Part shown: positions 1 through 10,407 of the stretch, in pieces
Layout of the letters: each line of letters begins with the position of its first letter
Numbering within the stretch: position 1 is the first letter of the stretch
NCBI RefSeq assembly: GCF_001698205.1
Contig: NZ_CP016591.1
Span: 1,612,001 to 1,676,000, forward strand
Source of the DNA: Tsuneonella dongtanensis
GTDB lineage: Bacteria; Pseudomonadota; Alphaproteobacteria; Sphingomonadales; Sphingomonadaceae
Reading direction: 5' to 3'
Length of the DNA stretch: 64,000 nt
Translations under genes and position numbers: made by a program
The notes under the pieces: model-generated
Databases searched by the model: none
What the model saw: only the letters and a program-made list of their open reading frames with translations
What the model was told of the DNA's origin: nothing

Positions 1-120
1 CTCGGATTCTTCTCCATTCGACCGGGCGGCGCCAGTATGGCGCAGGCGCACGCCCGGTTCGTTGCCCGGCATATGTTCGACGGAACACCCGACTACGTTG
101 TCCAAACCCTGGACCGCTGA
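1..120 (+). CDS. C-terminal end of an unidentified protein (5' partial)
   Basis: The first reading frame is open from base 1 to a TGA at 118-120 and encodes about 39 residues ending in DYVVQTLDR. The fragment reads like the amphipathic end of a globular protein, with no low complexity. The next gene is convergent and ends 30 bp further on. The rest of the gene lies outside the window, so I cannot name the family. Confidence 0.5.
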   Translation, partial: LGFFSIRPGGASMAQAHARFVARHMFDGTPDYVVQTLDR

Positions 121-149
121 CGCCGACGCGGGCGAGAGCGCGACGGGGA

Positions 150-1028
150 TCAGCTCGGCACTGCCGCCAGTCTGCGCCGCAACCAGATCGCGCCAGCGAC
201 CAACCCGCCCGTCGGCAACGCGATGGCGAGCAGCACGATCAGCACCGCTACGATGTTGCCGAGGATGCTGCCGAGCGAGCCGAGTGCCCCTTCGATCGGC
301 GCCGTGAAGTCTCCGGCAACCGCGGTGGCCGGCGCATAGTCGATGTCCATCCGGCTGAAGGCGACCCGCCCCTTGGTCTCGGCGAGCCATGAGCGCGTCT
401 GGTCGATCTCCTCGTTGACCTCGGCGACGCTGCGCTCGGCCGCCACGAGGTCGTTCACGCTGCCCTTGCGGGTGCGCAGGACCTCGAGCAGCCGGTCGCG
501 CAGTTCCTCCCGTGCGCGGATGCGGGCCTCGGTATCGACGATCTGCTTGGATACTTCCTCGCTGCCGATGGTCGCCTTGGCTTGCTCGGCTCCGGCGCCC
601 TCGGCTTCGTCCTCGATCAGCGCGCTCACAGCGCGCGCGTGGCTTGCGGCGACGGCGAGCTGGAGCGTGCCGCGCACGGTGTCTTCCTCCACGTCGCCCG
701 AAAGATCCATCCCGACAATCCGGCACGAGGACGGGCCCTGCTGCTCGCAGAGGTTCGCATGGCTGCGCATGAGCTTGCCGATCTGATCGGAAGGGAGCCG
801 GTACGAAAGCCCGTACGCGTAGGCGAGCTTGGGCATGTTCGCGGGAAGCTCGGCACGACCGGCGATCTGGTCGTCGGCGGCCGCAGCGGGCTGGGCCATC
901 TCCTCCGCGACTGCCGAATCGGCGGCAGCCTCCATCGCGGCACCCACGCCATCCTGACGCTCGGCGTTTTCGCTGCAACCGGCGAGGACGAGCGCGAGCG
1001 CGCACGAGCCGAACAGAACCTTCTTCAT
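150..1028 (-). CDS. DUF4349 domain lipoprotein
   Basis: This is a 292-residue envelope protein of the DUF4349 family. The start is placed at the second Met of an MHMKK string because MKK opens a normal lipoprotein signal with an LAGC lipobox (Cys18). An acidic Ala-rich linker follows, then the DUF4349 body, whose charged heptad-like stretch around residues 150-220 looks like a coiled coil. A strong hydrophobic helix near residues 255-285 is followed by an Arg-rich end. Family members are thought to sit in the membrane with the coiled coil exposed. The molecular role is unknown. It lies downstream of the terminator that closes the PfpI-like gene, so it is probably transcribed alone. Confidence 0.8.
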   Translation of the reverse strand: MKKVLFGSCALALVLAGCSENAERQDGVGAAMEAAADSAVAEEMAQPAAAADDQIAGRAELPANMPKLAYAYGLSYRLPSDQIGKLMRSHANLCEQQGPSSCRIVGMDLSGDVEEDTVRGTLQLAVAASHARAVSALIEDEAEGAGAEQAKATIGSEEVSKQIVDTEARIRAREELRDRLLEVLRTRKGSVNDLVAAERSVAEVNEEIDQTRSWLAETKGRVAFSRMDIDYAPATAVAGDFTAPIEGALGSLGSILGNIVAVLIVLLAIALPTGGLVAGAIWLRRRLAAVPS

Positions 1029-1098
1029 ATGCAAATCCTCTCTTGCCTTATTTCAGCCTTAATCATGCCCTGGTTTTGCCATAATTCAAGAGGGATGC

Positions 1099-1131
1099 AA
1101 AAAGGCCCCGCCGGTCGCCCGGCGAGGCCTT
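1099..1131 (-). terminator. Rho-independent terminator after the PfpI-like gene
   Basis: A 13-position stem with one mismatch pairs 102-114 of the kilobase (1102-1114) with 1119-1131 around a TCGC loop. Read on the minus strand it is followed by TTTTTG. It lies 28 bp past the stop of the PfpI-like gene. Confidence 0.85.
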
Positions 1132-1158
1132 GAATTTCAATGCTTTGTTTCGAACAGA

Positions 1159-1704
1159 TCAGGCGTCTTCGGGCACCTTTTCCTGCTGAAGTGCGGCGAT
1201 GAGGGCCTCGCTGAACGCCGGAATGTCATCGGGATTGCGGCTGGTAATGAGGTTGCCGTCGATGGCCACTTCCTGATCGACAACGTTTCCGCCCGCGTTC
1301 TCGAGATCGGTGCGCAGGGAGGGCCAGCTCGTCACGGTCTTGCCGTCGACGATGTCGGCCTCGATCAGCAGCCACGGTGCGTGGCAGATCGCCGCGATCG
1401 GCTTGCCCGCGTCGTTGAAGTCCTCGATCAGATCGATGACCGTGTCGTTCATCCGCAGGATATCCGGGTTCATCTGCCCGCCCGGAAGCAGCAGCGCGTC
1501 GTAATCGCCTTCGCTGACTTCCTCGACCGTCATGTCGACCTTGACCGCGCGGCCCCAGTCCTTCTGGTCCCAACCCTTGATCTCGCCATCCTCGAGGCTG
1601 GCGACGACCGTCTCGAAGCCGGCGGCTTCCAGGTTGGCCTTGGGCTTTTCCAGTTCCGACTGCTCGAAACCGTCGGTGGCGATGATGAGTACGCGCTTGG
1701 GCAT
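1159..1704 (-). CDS. DJ-1/PfpI family protein (type 1 glutamine amidotransferase-like)
   Basis: A 181-residue single-domain protein of the DJ-1/PfpI superfamily, close to the PfpI/YhbO branch. The nucleophile elbow AAICHAP puts the Cys at 107 followed by His108, and a conserved acidic residue lies in the N-terminal DGFEQSE segment (14-17). LLLPGG at 71-76 is the usual preceding loop. Members have been described as proteases, chaperones or deglycases acting on glyoxal-damaged macromolecules, and sequence alone does not choose between these. The gene is monocistronic, with a clear terminator downstream and divergent parC upstream. Confidence 0.85.
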   Translation of the reverse strand: MPKRVLIIATDGFEQSELEKPKANLEAAGFETVVASLEDGEIKGWDQKDWGRAVKVDMTVEEVSEGDYDALLLPGGQMNPDILRMNDTVIDLIEDFNDAGKPIAAICHAPWLLIEADIVDGKTVTSWPSLRTDLENAGGNVVDQEVAIDGNLITSRNPDDIPAFSEALIAALQQEKVPEDA

Positions 1705-1756
1705 GGGGAGTCTCCTTTGCCCACCATACGCGTGGGGATAGCGGAGCGTTCCGGCG

Positions 1757-1786
1757 TTGAGCGTCCGCCCGTGCCGCTGCTAGGGC
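1757..1786 (+). promoter_or_regulatory. Possible parC promoter
   Basis: TTGAGC (1757-1762) and TAGGGC (1781-1786) are separated by 18 bp and lie just before the parC ATG at 1794, which would give a nearly leaderless transcript. The hexamers are weak against consensus. Confidence 0.3.
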
Positions 1787-1793
1787 GACCCGC

Positions 1794-4088
<2,295 letters not shown>

Positions 4089-4132
4089 AAACGGGCCGGC
4101 TGCGCGTTTTCGCTGCCGACCCGTTCCACGAC

Positions 4133-4163
4133 CCGAAGGGCTCGAGGGGTTTTGAGCCTTCGG
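4133..4163. terminator. Hairpin between convergent genes
   Basis: CCGAAGG plus CTC (4133-4143, one bulged G) pairs with GAG plus CCTTCGG (4154-4163) around a T-rich loop, directly between the parC stop and the stop of the next gene. There is no proper T-tract, so it may act weakly in both directions. Confidence 0.5.
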
Positions 4164-4676
4164 TTATTCGGAGGTCTCGCCGCTATCGGTCGCGGCGGCA
4201 ATCTGGTCTGCGGTGAACAGAGCCATCAGAGCGCCTTGCGGATTGACCGCGAAGTGCTCGCGCTTCAGCGCGACCGGGCCGGTCGGGCTTTCGAGCACGA
4301 CGGCATCGCCCTCCACCGACTTGATCGTGCCGGCCGGCGCGCCCTTGGCGGTGACGACAGCGGCACCGGCGAGCAGCGCATTGTCGCGGGCGGCCTTCGC
4401 GGCGGCGACCTGCTCGTCCATCATGGCATCGATCTGCGCTTTCGTGACGGTGATCGTCGGCCCGTTGTCGCCCTTGCCGAAGGCGTCTTCGGGCAGGGGA
4501 GCCTTGTGCGCACCCGTGTCGAGAGTGACGATGCCCCCTTCGACCTTGACGATCGTGCCAACCTCATTGCCTTGCGGCCCATAGACCTTGGCCCCGGCGG
4601 CGACCTGCGCGAACGCGGCTGCGGGAAGAAGGATGGCGGCAATGGCTGCGCTGGCGGCCAGACGGGTAAATTTCAT
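4164..4676 (-). CDS. Secreted protein with two PRC-barrel-like repeats
   Basis: A 170-residue exported protein. The start is taken at 4676 because it gives a clean signal peptide (MKFTRLAAS... AAAFAQ) with GGAG a few bases upstream. The mature part shows an internal duplication. Each half begins with a GAxV segment, followed by GTI and a short VEG turn, then a hydrophobic strand, a charged loop and an xTxxQI helix. This resembles a tandem PRC-barrel or similar small beta-barrel fold. No enzymatic residues stand out. Function unknown; it is convergent with parC and probably monocistronic. Confidence 0.7.
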   Translation of the reverse strand: MKFTRLAASAAIAAILLPAAAFAQVAAGAKVYGPQGNEVGTIVKVEGGIVTLDTGAHKAPLPEDAFGKGDNGPTITVTKAQIDAMMDEQVAAAKAARDNALLAGAAVVTAKGAPAGTIKSVEGDAVVLESPTGPVALKREHFAVNPQGALMALFTADQIAAATDSGETSE

Positions 4677-4920
4677 TGTGGTCTCCGATCGGTTCACATG
4701 GCGCCGCGATCGCAGGCACGCCCGCTTCACGGCCAGACTTGGTTGTTCGCGCGGGTGATACGAAGCGCTGCTTCGCGAGGTGTCCCGACCGGCGGGACGG
4801 ACGGCCCCATGGGCCGAAACGCGCTGGCGGCCGCTCGGCGGCCTGCTCCCTTATCCGCGGGGCGAATGAAAAGGCAACCTCGGGACCATGGCACAGGAAG
4901 CCTGAAGCCTGGCTGAAAGG

Positions 4921-6099
4921 TCAGGCCCTGCTTGCGATCGCCTCTTCGAGCATCTCTTCCACGCGCGTTCTCACGGGAAATCCCTCGCTCACCCAGCGCT
5001 TTTCGATGCCTTGAAGGATTCGCGCGACCTCCGGCCCGGCCTTCACGCCGCGGGCGACGATCTCGCCGCCCTTGAGCGGGAAGACGGGCACATCCCAGTT
5101 TTCCAATGGTGAAGGGTCAGCGCCGGTCAGCAGCAGCCGGTCGATGGCGCACGATAGCCCGATCCCATAGGCGAGCCCGCGCGGGTCGTCGCCATCGCGC
5201 ATGTCGCGCGCGGCCACGCAGGCGAGCCGGTCGCGCTGGCTTCGCGACAGCCGCAGCCGCGCCGCGACCGTTTCCGCCACCGGCGGCACCGCGGGCAGGA
5301 GCGCGGCCAGCCGGCGCATCGCGTCGGGCGCTATTCGATGGCTCTTCTCAGCCGCGACGAGCTGCGCAAGCTTGTCGACCTCGTTCCGGCCAGTCTCCGG
5401 CAGGATCACCTGCAGGACGCCGAGTTCGCGCATCCGCATGACCGTGGCGGAAGGATCGGGCAGGCACAGCAGGTTCTGCAATTCCCATCCGACGCGCTCG
5501 CGGCTGAGACCCTTGAGCATGGGGGCGAATTCGGCGCAGGCCTCCTCGGCCTCTGCGTCCAGCTCTGCCCCGAAGCGCGCCTGGAAGCGGAAGTAGCGCA
5601 GGATACGCAAGTGGTCTTCGCGGATGCGCTGGCGTGCGTCGCCGATGAAGCGCACGCGGCGCGCGGCAAGGTCATCGACCCCGCCGAAATAGTCGTGGAT
5701 CTCAAGGGTCAGCGGGTCGGCATAGAGCGCGTTGATCGTGAAATCGCGCCGCGCCGCATCGTCCTTCCAGTCGTTGGCGAAGGCGATCGTCGCGCGGCGG
5801 CCGTCGGTTGAGACATCGTGCCGCAGCGTCGTGATCTCGACGTTCCCGCCATCAATGATCGCGGTCACCGTGCCATGATCGATGCCGGTCGGAATCGTGC
5901 GGATGCCCGCGGCATCGAGCCGGTCGATCACTTCGACCGGCTCCAGCGGGGTCGCGGCATCGATGTCGGCGACCTCGTGACCGAGCAGCGTGTCGCGCAC
6001 CGCGCCGCCGACCCATCGTGCGTTGCCCGGACCGAGAGCGGCAATAAGCCGGGCGAGTTCCGGGCGCTGGGTCCATTCGGCCTGCGGCAGTTCAGCCAT
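4921..6099 (-). CDS. cca: CCA tRNA nucleotidyltransferase / poly(A) polymerase family
   Basis: A 392-residue class II nucleotidyltransferase expected to add or repair the 3' CCA of tRNA. The head domain has GGAVRD (31-36), the metal-binding DID (45-47) and the downstream RRDFTINAL motif. The neck carries the RRVRF and RILRYFRF segments typical of the family. The tail has no HD phosphohydrolase motif, as in other alphaproteobacterial forms. Its ATG lies inside the last codons of the preceding NUDIX gene (8-bp overlap), so the two are translationally coupled. A poly(A) polymerase role cannot be excluded. Confidence 0.9.
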   Translation of the reverse strand: MAELPQAEWTQRPELARLIAALGPGNARWVGGAVRDTLLGHEVADIDAATPLEPVEVIDRLDAAGIRTIPTGIDHGTVTAIIDGGNVEITTLRHDVSTDGRRATIAFANDWKDDAARRDFTINALYADPLTLEIHDYFGGVDDLAARRVRFIGDARQRIREDHLRILRYFRFQARFGAELDAEAEEACAEFAPMLKGLSRERVGWELQNLLCLPDPSATVMRMRELGVLQVILPETGRNEVDKLAQLVAAEKSHRIAPDAMRRLAALLPAVPPVAETVAARLRLSRSQRDRLACVAARDMRDGDDPRGLAYGIGLSCAIDRLLLTGADPSPLENWDVPVFPLKGGEIVARGVKAGPEVARILQGIEKRWVSEGFPVRTRVEEMLEEAIASRA

Positions 6100-6691
6100 C
6101 GAACAGCTCCGCCAGCTCCAGTCGGCGCGACAGGTTGCCGATAATGGCCGCGGTCACGCCCCAGATGCGATGCCCCTGCCACACGATCTCGAAATAGGTG
6201 CGCTGGGCTCCCTCCCACTCGACCGTCCGCGGCATCCGGTTGGCCGGGTCGAGGACATAGGCGAGCGGCGGCTCGAACCAGTCGGCGACTTCCGCGGGGT
6301 TCGGCCGGATCGGCAGGTCGGGCGGCACGACCGCAAGGACGGGGGTGACGTCGTAACCGGTGCGGGTACGGAACGGATCGGATGGACCGATCACCCGCAC
6401 GTCGCGCGGGTCGATGCCAAGCTCCTCGTGCGCCTCGCGCAGGGCCGCCTCGACCGCATCCTCGCCCGGATCGATCTTGCCACCCGGAAAAGCCGCCTGT
6501 CCGGCGTGGCTGCGCATCGTCTCGGGCCGGTGGGTGAGCAGCACGCCCGGGTCGCTGCGTTCGGTCACCGCGATCAGTACAGCGGCAGGGCGCAGAAGAT
6601 CGGGCGGCGCCATCGCGTCGGTCAGAAGTTCGACCTCGCGCGCATGACCGGCATGGAGGACCCGCGAAAGGCGATCGAAAAGCGCGCTCAC
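6092..6691 (-). CDS. NUDIX hydrolase, CoA pyrophosphatase type
   Basis: A 199-residue NUDIX protein. The GTG at 6691 is chosen because it overlaps the upstream stop as GTGA, a junction style common in this window, and removes an implausible 35-residue extension. The CoA-pyrophosphatase signature (LLTHRP, a spacer, then HAGQAAFPGG near residues 51-71) runs straight into the NUDIX box G71 to roughly residue 93 with REAHEELG. These enzymes split CoA or oxidised CoA to 3',5'-ADP and phosphopantetheine. It is the middle gene of the DUF1285-NUDIX-cca string. Confidence 0.85.
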   Translation of the reverse strand: MSALFDRLSRVLHAGHAREVELLTDAMAPPDLLRPAAVLIAVTERSDPGVLLTHRPETMRSHAGQAAFPGGKIDPGEDAVEAALREAHEELGIDPRDVRVIGPSDPFRTRTGYDVTPVLAVVPPDLPIRPNPAEVADWFEPPLAYVLDPANRMPRTVEWEGAQRTYFEIVWQGHRIWGVTAAIIGNLSRRLELAELFDG

Positions 6692-7227
6692 CTCGGCACC
6701 AGGGAAAAGGTCGCGCCCTCGCTCGAGACCCGCCAGTCGCGATCCGCGAGGAGCGCCAGTTGCTCGTAGGTCGACCGGTTGAGACGCGCTTCGCACCCGC
6801 GTCGCACCGCGAGGTAGAGCGCGGGGGTCTCCGCATCCCCACGCGCAAGCAGCGGATGATCGGGGCCGGCGATCACGATTTCGTCGGTGTTGAGGCGGAA
6901 GGCGAGCGCTCCATCGCGCTGGGTTACATCGGTGGCGACGAACGCCGCATCCTCGACTTCGACCGAGAGCTTCTGCACCGGCGTCACCAGCCAGTGCCGG
7001 CCGGCCTCGTCGCGCATCAGGAGCGATGCGAAAGCGCGCACCATTGCAGGGCGCGAGATCGGCGATCCCTCGTGGGTCCAGGTTCCGTCCGCAAGGATCG
7101 CCATGTGACTGTCACCGACGTGCGCGGGGGACCATTGCTCTACCGGCGGCAGCTTGCGCTCCGCCACCGCCGCCGCGAGTTCGGCGAGCGACATTCCGGC
7201 GATTTCGGGAGGCGGCTCGTAGGGCAT
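6688..7227 (-). CDS. DUF1285 domain protein
   Basis: A 179-residue soluble protein of the DUF1285 family, recognised from HMAILADGTWTHEGSPI near the N-terminus, the SLLMRDEAGRHWLVTP strand region and a PVQKL segment. Structures of relatives show two small beta-rich domains; no biochemical role is established. It lies 24 bp after the GNAT gene and overlaps the NUDIX start by four bases, so it belongs to the same minus-strand transcription unit. Confidence 0.8.
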   Translation of the reverse strand: MPYEPPPEIAGMSLAELAAAVAERKLPPVEQWSPAHVGDSHMAILADGTWTHEGSPISRPAMVRAFASLLMRDEAGRHWLVTPVQKLSVEVEDAAFVATDVTQRDGALAFRLNTDEIVIAGPDHPLLARGDAETPALYLAVRRGCEARLNRSTYEQLALLADRDWRVSSEGATFSLVPR

Positions 7228-7251
7228 CGGCGCGGCGATGCCAGAACCGCG

Positions 7252-7776
7252 TCAGTTCGCCAAGCGGCTCGCGGCTCCTGCCCACGGACCCAGCATGCCC
7301 GCCGGGGGAAGGATGGCCGGGTTGTTACAGCGCACGAGCAGGCGCTCGGGCTCCCACGGGCCGGGGCAGTGCCAGCCGCGGGGAGCTTCGACGAAACCGA
7401 ACCGGCCATAGTATGGCGGATCGCCGATGAGGACCTGGGGCAGGGCGGCGGCCGGATCGATGGCGCCGAGCGCGGCAGCCATCAGCGCCTTGCCATAGCC
7501 CTCTCCCTGGTGCGCCGGCAGGACCGCGACGGGGCCGACCATGAGCAGGGGATGCGCGCGTCCGTCCGGCGCTGCCAGCGCGACCGGCCAGACCTGGATC
7601 GAGCCCACCAGCCAGTCCTCGTCGTCGAGCGCGGCGAAGCTCAGCATCGGCAACCAGTCGGTGCCCTCGCGGATGCGGTACGACGTGCGGCCCCGCCGTT
7701 CGGGTTCGAACGCCGCGTCGAGCAGGTCCTCGACATGCTGCGGGTCGACCGCGGACAGGGGCACGATAGTGGGCAT
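7252..7776 (-). CDS. GNAT family N-acetyltransferase
   Basis: A 174-residue acyl-CoA-dependent acetyltransferase-like protein. The acetyl-CoA loop is the VLPAHQGEGYGKAL segment, preceded by a VGPVAV beta-4 strand, and YYGRFGFVEAP is the usual C-terminal strand and helix. This arrangement matches the YhbS-like predicted acetyltransferases. The substrate is unknown. It follows the sugar dehydrogenase by 54 bp and may share its transcript. Confidence 0.8.
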   Translation of the reverse strand: MPTIVPLSAVDPQHVEDLLDAAFEPERRGRTSYRIREGTDWLPMLSFAALDDEDWLVGSIQVWPVALAAPDGRAHPLLMVGPVAVLPAHQGEGYGKALMAAALGAIDPAAALPQVLIGDPPYYGRFGFVEAPRGWHCPGPWEPERLLVRCNNPAILPPAGMLGPWAGAASRLAN

Positions 7777-7830
7777 GGGCGCGCGCCGATACGGGCGAGC
7801 CGCAGCGGAGTCGAGGACGTTCGCGCTAAA

Positions 7831-9012
7831 CTATTTGTTGGGCCGCAGTTCGAGCAGCCTTCCGCCCGCCTTGTCCTCGAGCAGCCAGAGCGCTCCATCG
7901 GGCCCCTCGACAATCTCGCGGATGCGCTTGTCCATCGCGTAGCGCGCCAGCTCGGTGGCCCGGGTGCCATCGATGCCGACCCGCACCACGCTGGCGGGCT
8001 TCATCCCGGCGATCAGGGCTTGGCCCTTCCACTCGGGCCACAGCTTGCCCGAGTAGAACACGAAATCGCCGGGAGCGATCACCGGGTTCCAGCTGATCGC
8101 CGGGGCGGCGAATTCGGGCCGGGTGGAGTGCGCGGGGATCGCGCGCCCGTCATAATGCTTGCCCTCCGAGACGACCGGCCAACCGTAGTTGGCGCCCTTC
8201 GTGACAAGGTTGAGCTCGTCGCCCCCGGCCGGTCCGTGCTCGAGGTCCCACAGGCGACCCTGGGCGTCGAACTGCAGGCCGAGGATGTTGCGGTGACCGA
8301 ACGACCAGATGTCCTGCGCCTTGCCTGCCTGCCCGGAGAACGTGTTCCCGGCTGCCGGGGTACCATCGAGGTTGAGGCGGACCACCGAACCGAGGTTGTT
8401 CGCGGTATCCTGCGCCGGGTCCATTTTCTGCCGGTCGCCGCTGGCGAGGAAGATCGACTTGCCGTCGGGCGCGATCGCGATTCGATGCGAATAGTGCCCG
8501 CGGCCGGACACCTTGGGCTGGCGCCAGATCACCGTCATGCCATCGATGCGGCAGGCATCCGCCTCCTCGCAAACCAGCGTCCCGCGGCCCAGGACGGCGC
8601 CGCGCGTATCGTCGGGTCCCGCTTCGGCCCAGGTGAGGTAGATCGTACGCCGCGAAAGCGTGGCCGCCTTCTCCGACGGTAGGAAGGCGATGTCGCCAAG
8701 CCCGCCCTGGCCGCCGGAATCGACCGTCGGGAGGCCCGTCACCGTGCCACCCCGACCGGCGCGGGTATCGAAGAACTTCATCGTCCCGCTCTTTTCGGTG
8801 ATGAACAGGACCGGCGTGCCCGGGGCGAACGCGGCCGCCCACGGCTCGTTGTATGCGCCGTGCGGTTTGATCGCGAAGGGAGTCGCCATCGTCGAGACAG
8901 GGGCCTGCGTCGATCGCGCCCCGGGGGTATCCCCGGTGGTCTGCGCGCCGCAGCTTGCCGCGGCGAGGGCGCTGAGGGATACAAGGGCGAGTACGGTCGG
9001 GCGCATGGTCAT
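7831..9012 (-). CDS. PQQ-dependent sugar dehydrogenase (glucose/sorbosone type), exported
   Basis: A 393-residue protein of the soluble glucose dehydrogenase/YliI beta-propeller family. Recognisable blades include GGQGGLGDIAFLP, HYSHRIAIAPDG, FLASGDR, SFGHRNILGL and LEHGPAGGDELN with ANYGWP, the PQQ- and calcium-site regions of the family. The N-terminus is a signal sequence ending near AAASC, so it may be a lipoprotein. It would oxidise an aldose sugar in the periplasm. The start at 9012 has GAGG about 12 bp upstream. This start overlaps the divergent rnhB start codon. Confidence 0.87.
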   Translation of the reverse strand: MTMRPTVLALVSLSALAAASCGAQTTGDTPGARSTQAPVSTMATPFAIKPHGAYNEPWAAAFAPGTPVLFITEKSGTMKFFDTRAGRGGTVTGLPTVDSGGQGGLGDIAFLPSEKAATLSRRTIYLTWAEAGPDDTRGAVLGRGTLVCEEADACRIDGMTVIWRQPKVSGRGHYSHRIAIAPDGKSIFLASGDRQKMDPAQDTANNLGSVVRLNLDGTPAAGNTFSGQAGKAQDIWSFGHRNILGLQFDAQGRLWDLEHGPAGGDELNLVTKGANYGWPVVSEGKHYDGRAIPAHSTRPEFAAPAISWNPVIAPGDFVFYSGKLWPEWKGQALIAGMKPASVVRVGIDGTRATELARYAMDKRIREIVEGPDGALWLLEDKAGGRLLELRPNK

Positions 9013-9640
9013 GTTGGCAGGAACACCTCATTCGCGATTTGGCTCCACGCCGCTCGTCGTCGGTGTCGACGAGGCGGGAAGGGGGCCGTTGGCCGGTCCA
9101 GTCGTCGCAGCGGCGGTAGCGCTTTGCAAGCCTCGACCGGGCGGTATCGGCGACTCCAAGAAACTGTCCCCCGCGGATCGGGCGAAGGTCGACGTGTCAG
9201 TCCGGCGGCGCTGCGCGTGGGGCGTGGGTATCGTGGATGTCGACGAAATCGACCGGCTGAACATCTTCGGCGCGACCATGCTGGCGATGACGCTGGCGGT
9301 ATCCCGGCTGGTCGAGGCGCTCGGGCGCGATCCCGAGGTGGTGCTGGTGGACGGCAACCTGACACCGCATGGGAGGTGCGTCGAGTGGCGCTGGGCGGCG
9401 AAGCCCATCGTCGGCGGCGATGCACGTGAGCCGGCGATTGGCGCCGCTAGCATCATCGCCAAGGAATGGCGCGACCGGTTGATGCGCGACGCGGCTGCCG
9501 CGCACCCCCACTACGGCTGGGAACGCAACAAGGGCTACGGTACGCCCGACCATCTCGCCGCCTTGCGGGAGCACGGTCCATGCCCGCTCCACCGCCGCAG
9601 CTTCGCCCCCGTCGCGCAGGCGGACCTGTTCGCGGCCTAG
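9011..9640 (+). CDS. rnhB: Ribonuclease HII
   Basis: A 209-residue RNase HII that removes ribonucleotides and RNA primers from DNA. From the ATG at 9011, VVGVDEAGRGPLAGP carries the catalytic Asp20 and Glu21, and VLVDGN with AAKPIVGGD supplies the later acidic residues. HPHYGWERNKGYGT is the family's C-terminal motif. An ATG at 9005 is equally possible; both overlap the start of the divergent dehydrogenase. The stop shares a CTAG with the stop of the convergent sulfotransferase gene. Confidence 0.9.
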   Translation: MLAGTPHSRFGSTPLVVGVDEAGRGPLAGPVVAAAVALCKPRPGGIGDSKKLSPADRAKVDVSVRRRCAWGVGIVDVDEIDRLNIFGATMLAMTLAVSRLVEALGRDPEVVLVDGNLTPHGRCVEWRWAAKPIVGGDAREPAIGAASIIAKEWRDRLMRDAAAAHPHYGWERNKGYGTPDHLAALREHGPCPLHRRSFAPVAQADLFAA

Positions 9641-10332
9641 CCGAATGCCTTGATCTTCAGCTGGTCGATGTACTTGCGGCCGAACCGCTCCGCATCTTCG
9701 GGCGAGGGAGGCAGGCCGCCGCGATCGTTCCTGGCCGCCAAGATCTCGTCCCGGCTGTTGACGCGCGGAAACTGCTCCGCCGGCACCGGAACGCCCAGGA
9801 ACGCGCACAGTGGCTCCCAGCCGTCCTTGGGGTGGAACACCAGCAGGCGGTCGGCCGGCAGGCCGTCGATGACTGCCTGGTTCCGCTGGCGGTACCAGTC
9901 GGTCATGAAGGCGCGATCGGTCAGCGATCCGCCGTCGAAGTGCCGGAAGATGTTGCCGTGCATCATGTCGCCGGTCGGCGTTCCGCGCAGGCCCCCCTGC
10001 AGCGCCTCGGAAAAGATTGTCTCGCTCACCGATTCGAACCAGCTGTCGGGGTCGCGGTGCGTGAGGACGACTTTCGCGTCCGGGTAATAGTCCGCCAGCT
10101 CGCGCCAATAGGTACATGCGGGATAGTCGGTCGTTGAGCGGAAGCCGCGGAACACTTCGTCCCAGTCGGGCTTCCCCGCCGCGACGTCGATCCACAACGG
10201 CACCTGCCGGCGTGCATCGGCGAACACTTCCGACATGTGGTGGCATGGACCGAAGCCCAGATGCTCCAGCGCGAATTTCAGCGAAAAGGTCGCATTGCGC
10301 CCCAGGCCCGCACCGATCACTTCGAGAGCCAT
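9637..10332 (-). CDS. Sulfotransferase family protein
   Basis: A 231-residue PAPS-dependent sulfotransferase-like protein (PF17784-type). The start is at 10332, with a strong GGAGG just upstream. The N-terminal GAGLGRNATFSLKFAL segment is the 5'-phosphosulphate loop, and VVLTHRDPDSWFES is the 3'-phosphate-binding region. PLCAFLGVPVP is the common C-terminal motif. The acceptor is unknown. It is divergent from ccrM, with which it shares a 262-bp intergenic region, and its stop overlaps the rnhB stop. Confidence 0.82.
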   Translation of the reverse strand: MALEVIGAGLGRNATFSLKFALEHLGFGPCHHMSEVFADARRQVPLWIDVAAGKPDWDEVFRGFRSTTDYPACTYWRELADYYPDAKVVLTHRDPDSWFESVSETIFSEALQGGLRGTPTGDMMHGNIFRHFDGGSLTDRAFMTDWYRQRNQAVIDGLPADRLLVFHPKDGWEPLCAFLGVPVPAEQFPRVNSRDEILAARNDRGGLPPSPEDAERFGRKYIDQLKIKAFG

Positions 10333-10407
10333 TCCGCTCCTCCCTCCATGCGTCCCGCTGCGGAGGATGGCATCTGCCCGAGAGGAAACAAGCGAAATCG
10401 CCAATCC

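Noticed and set aside
6760-8682. 640-residue plus-strand open frame
   Set aside because: Antisense to DUF1285, GNAT and the sugar dehydrogenase, all of which have clear family motifs.
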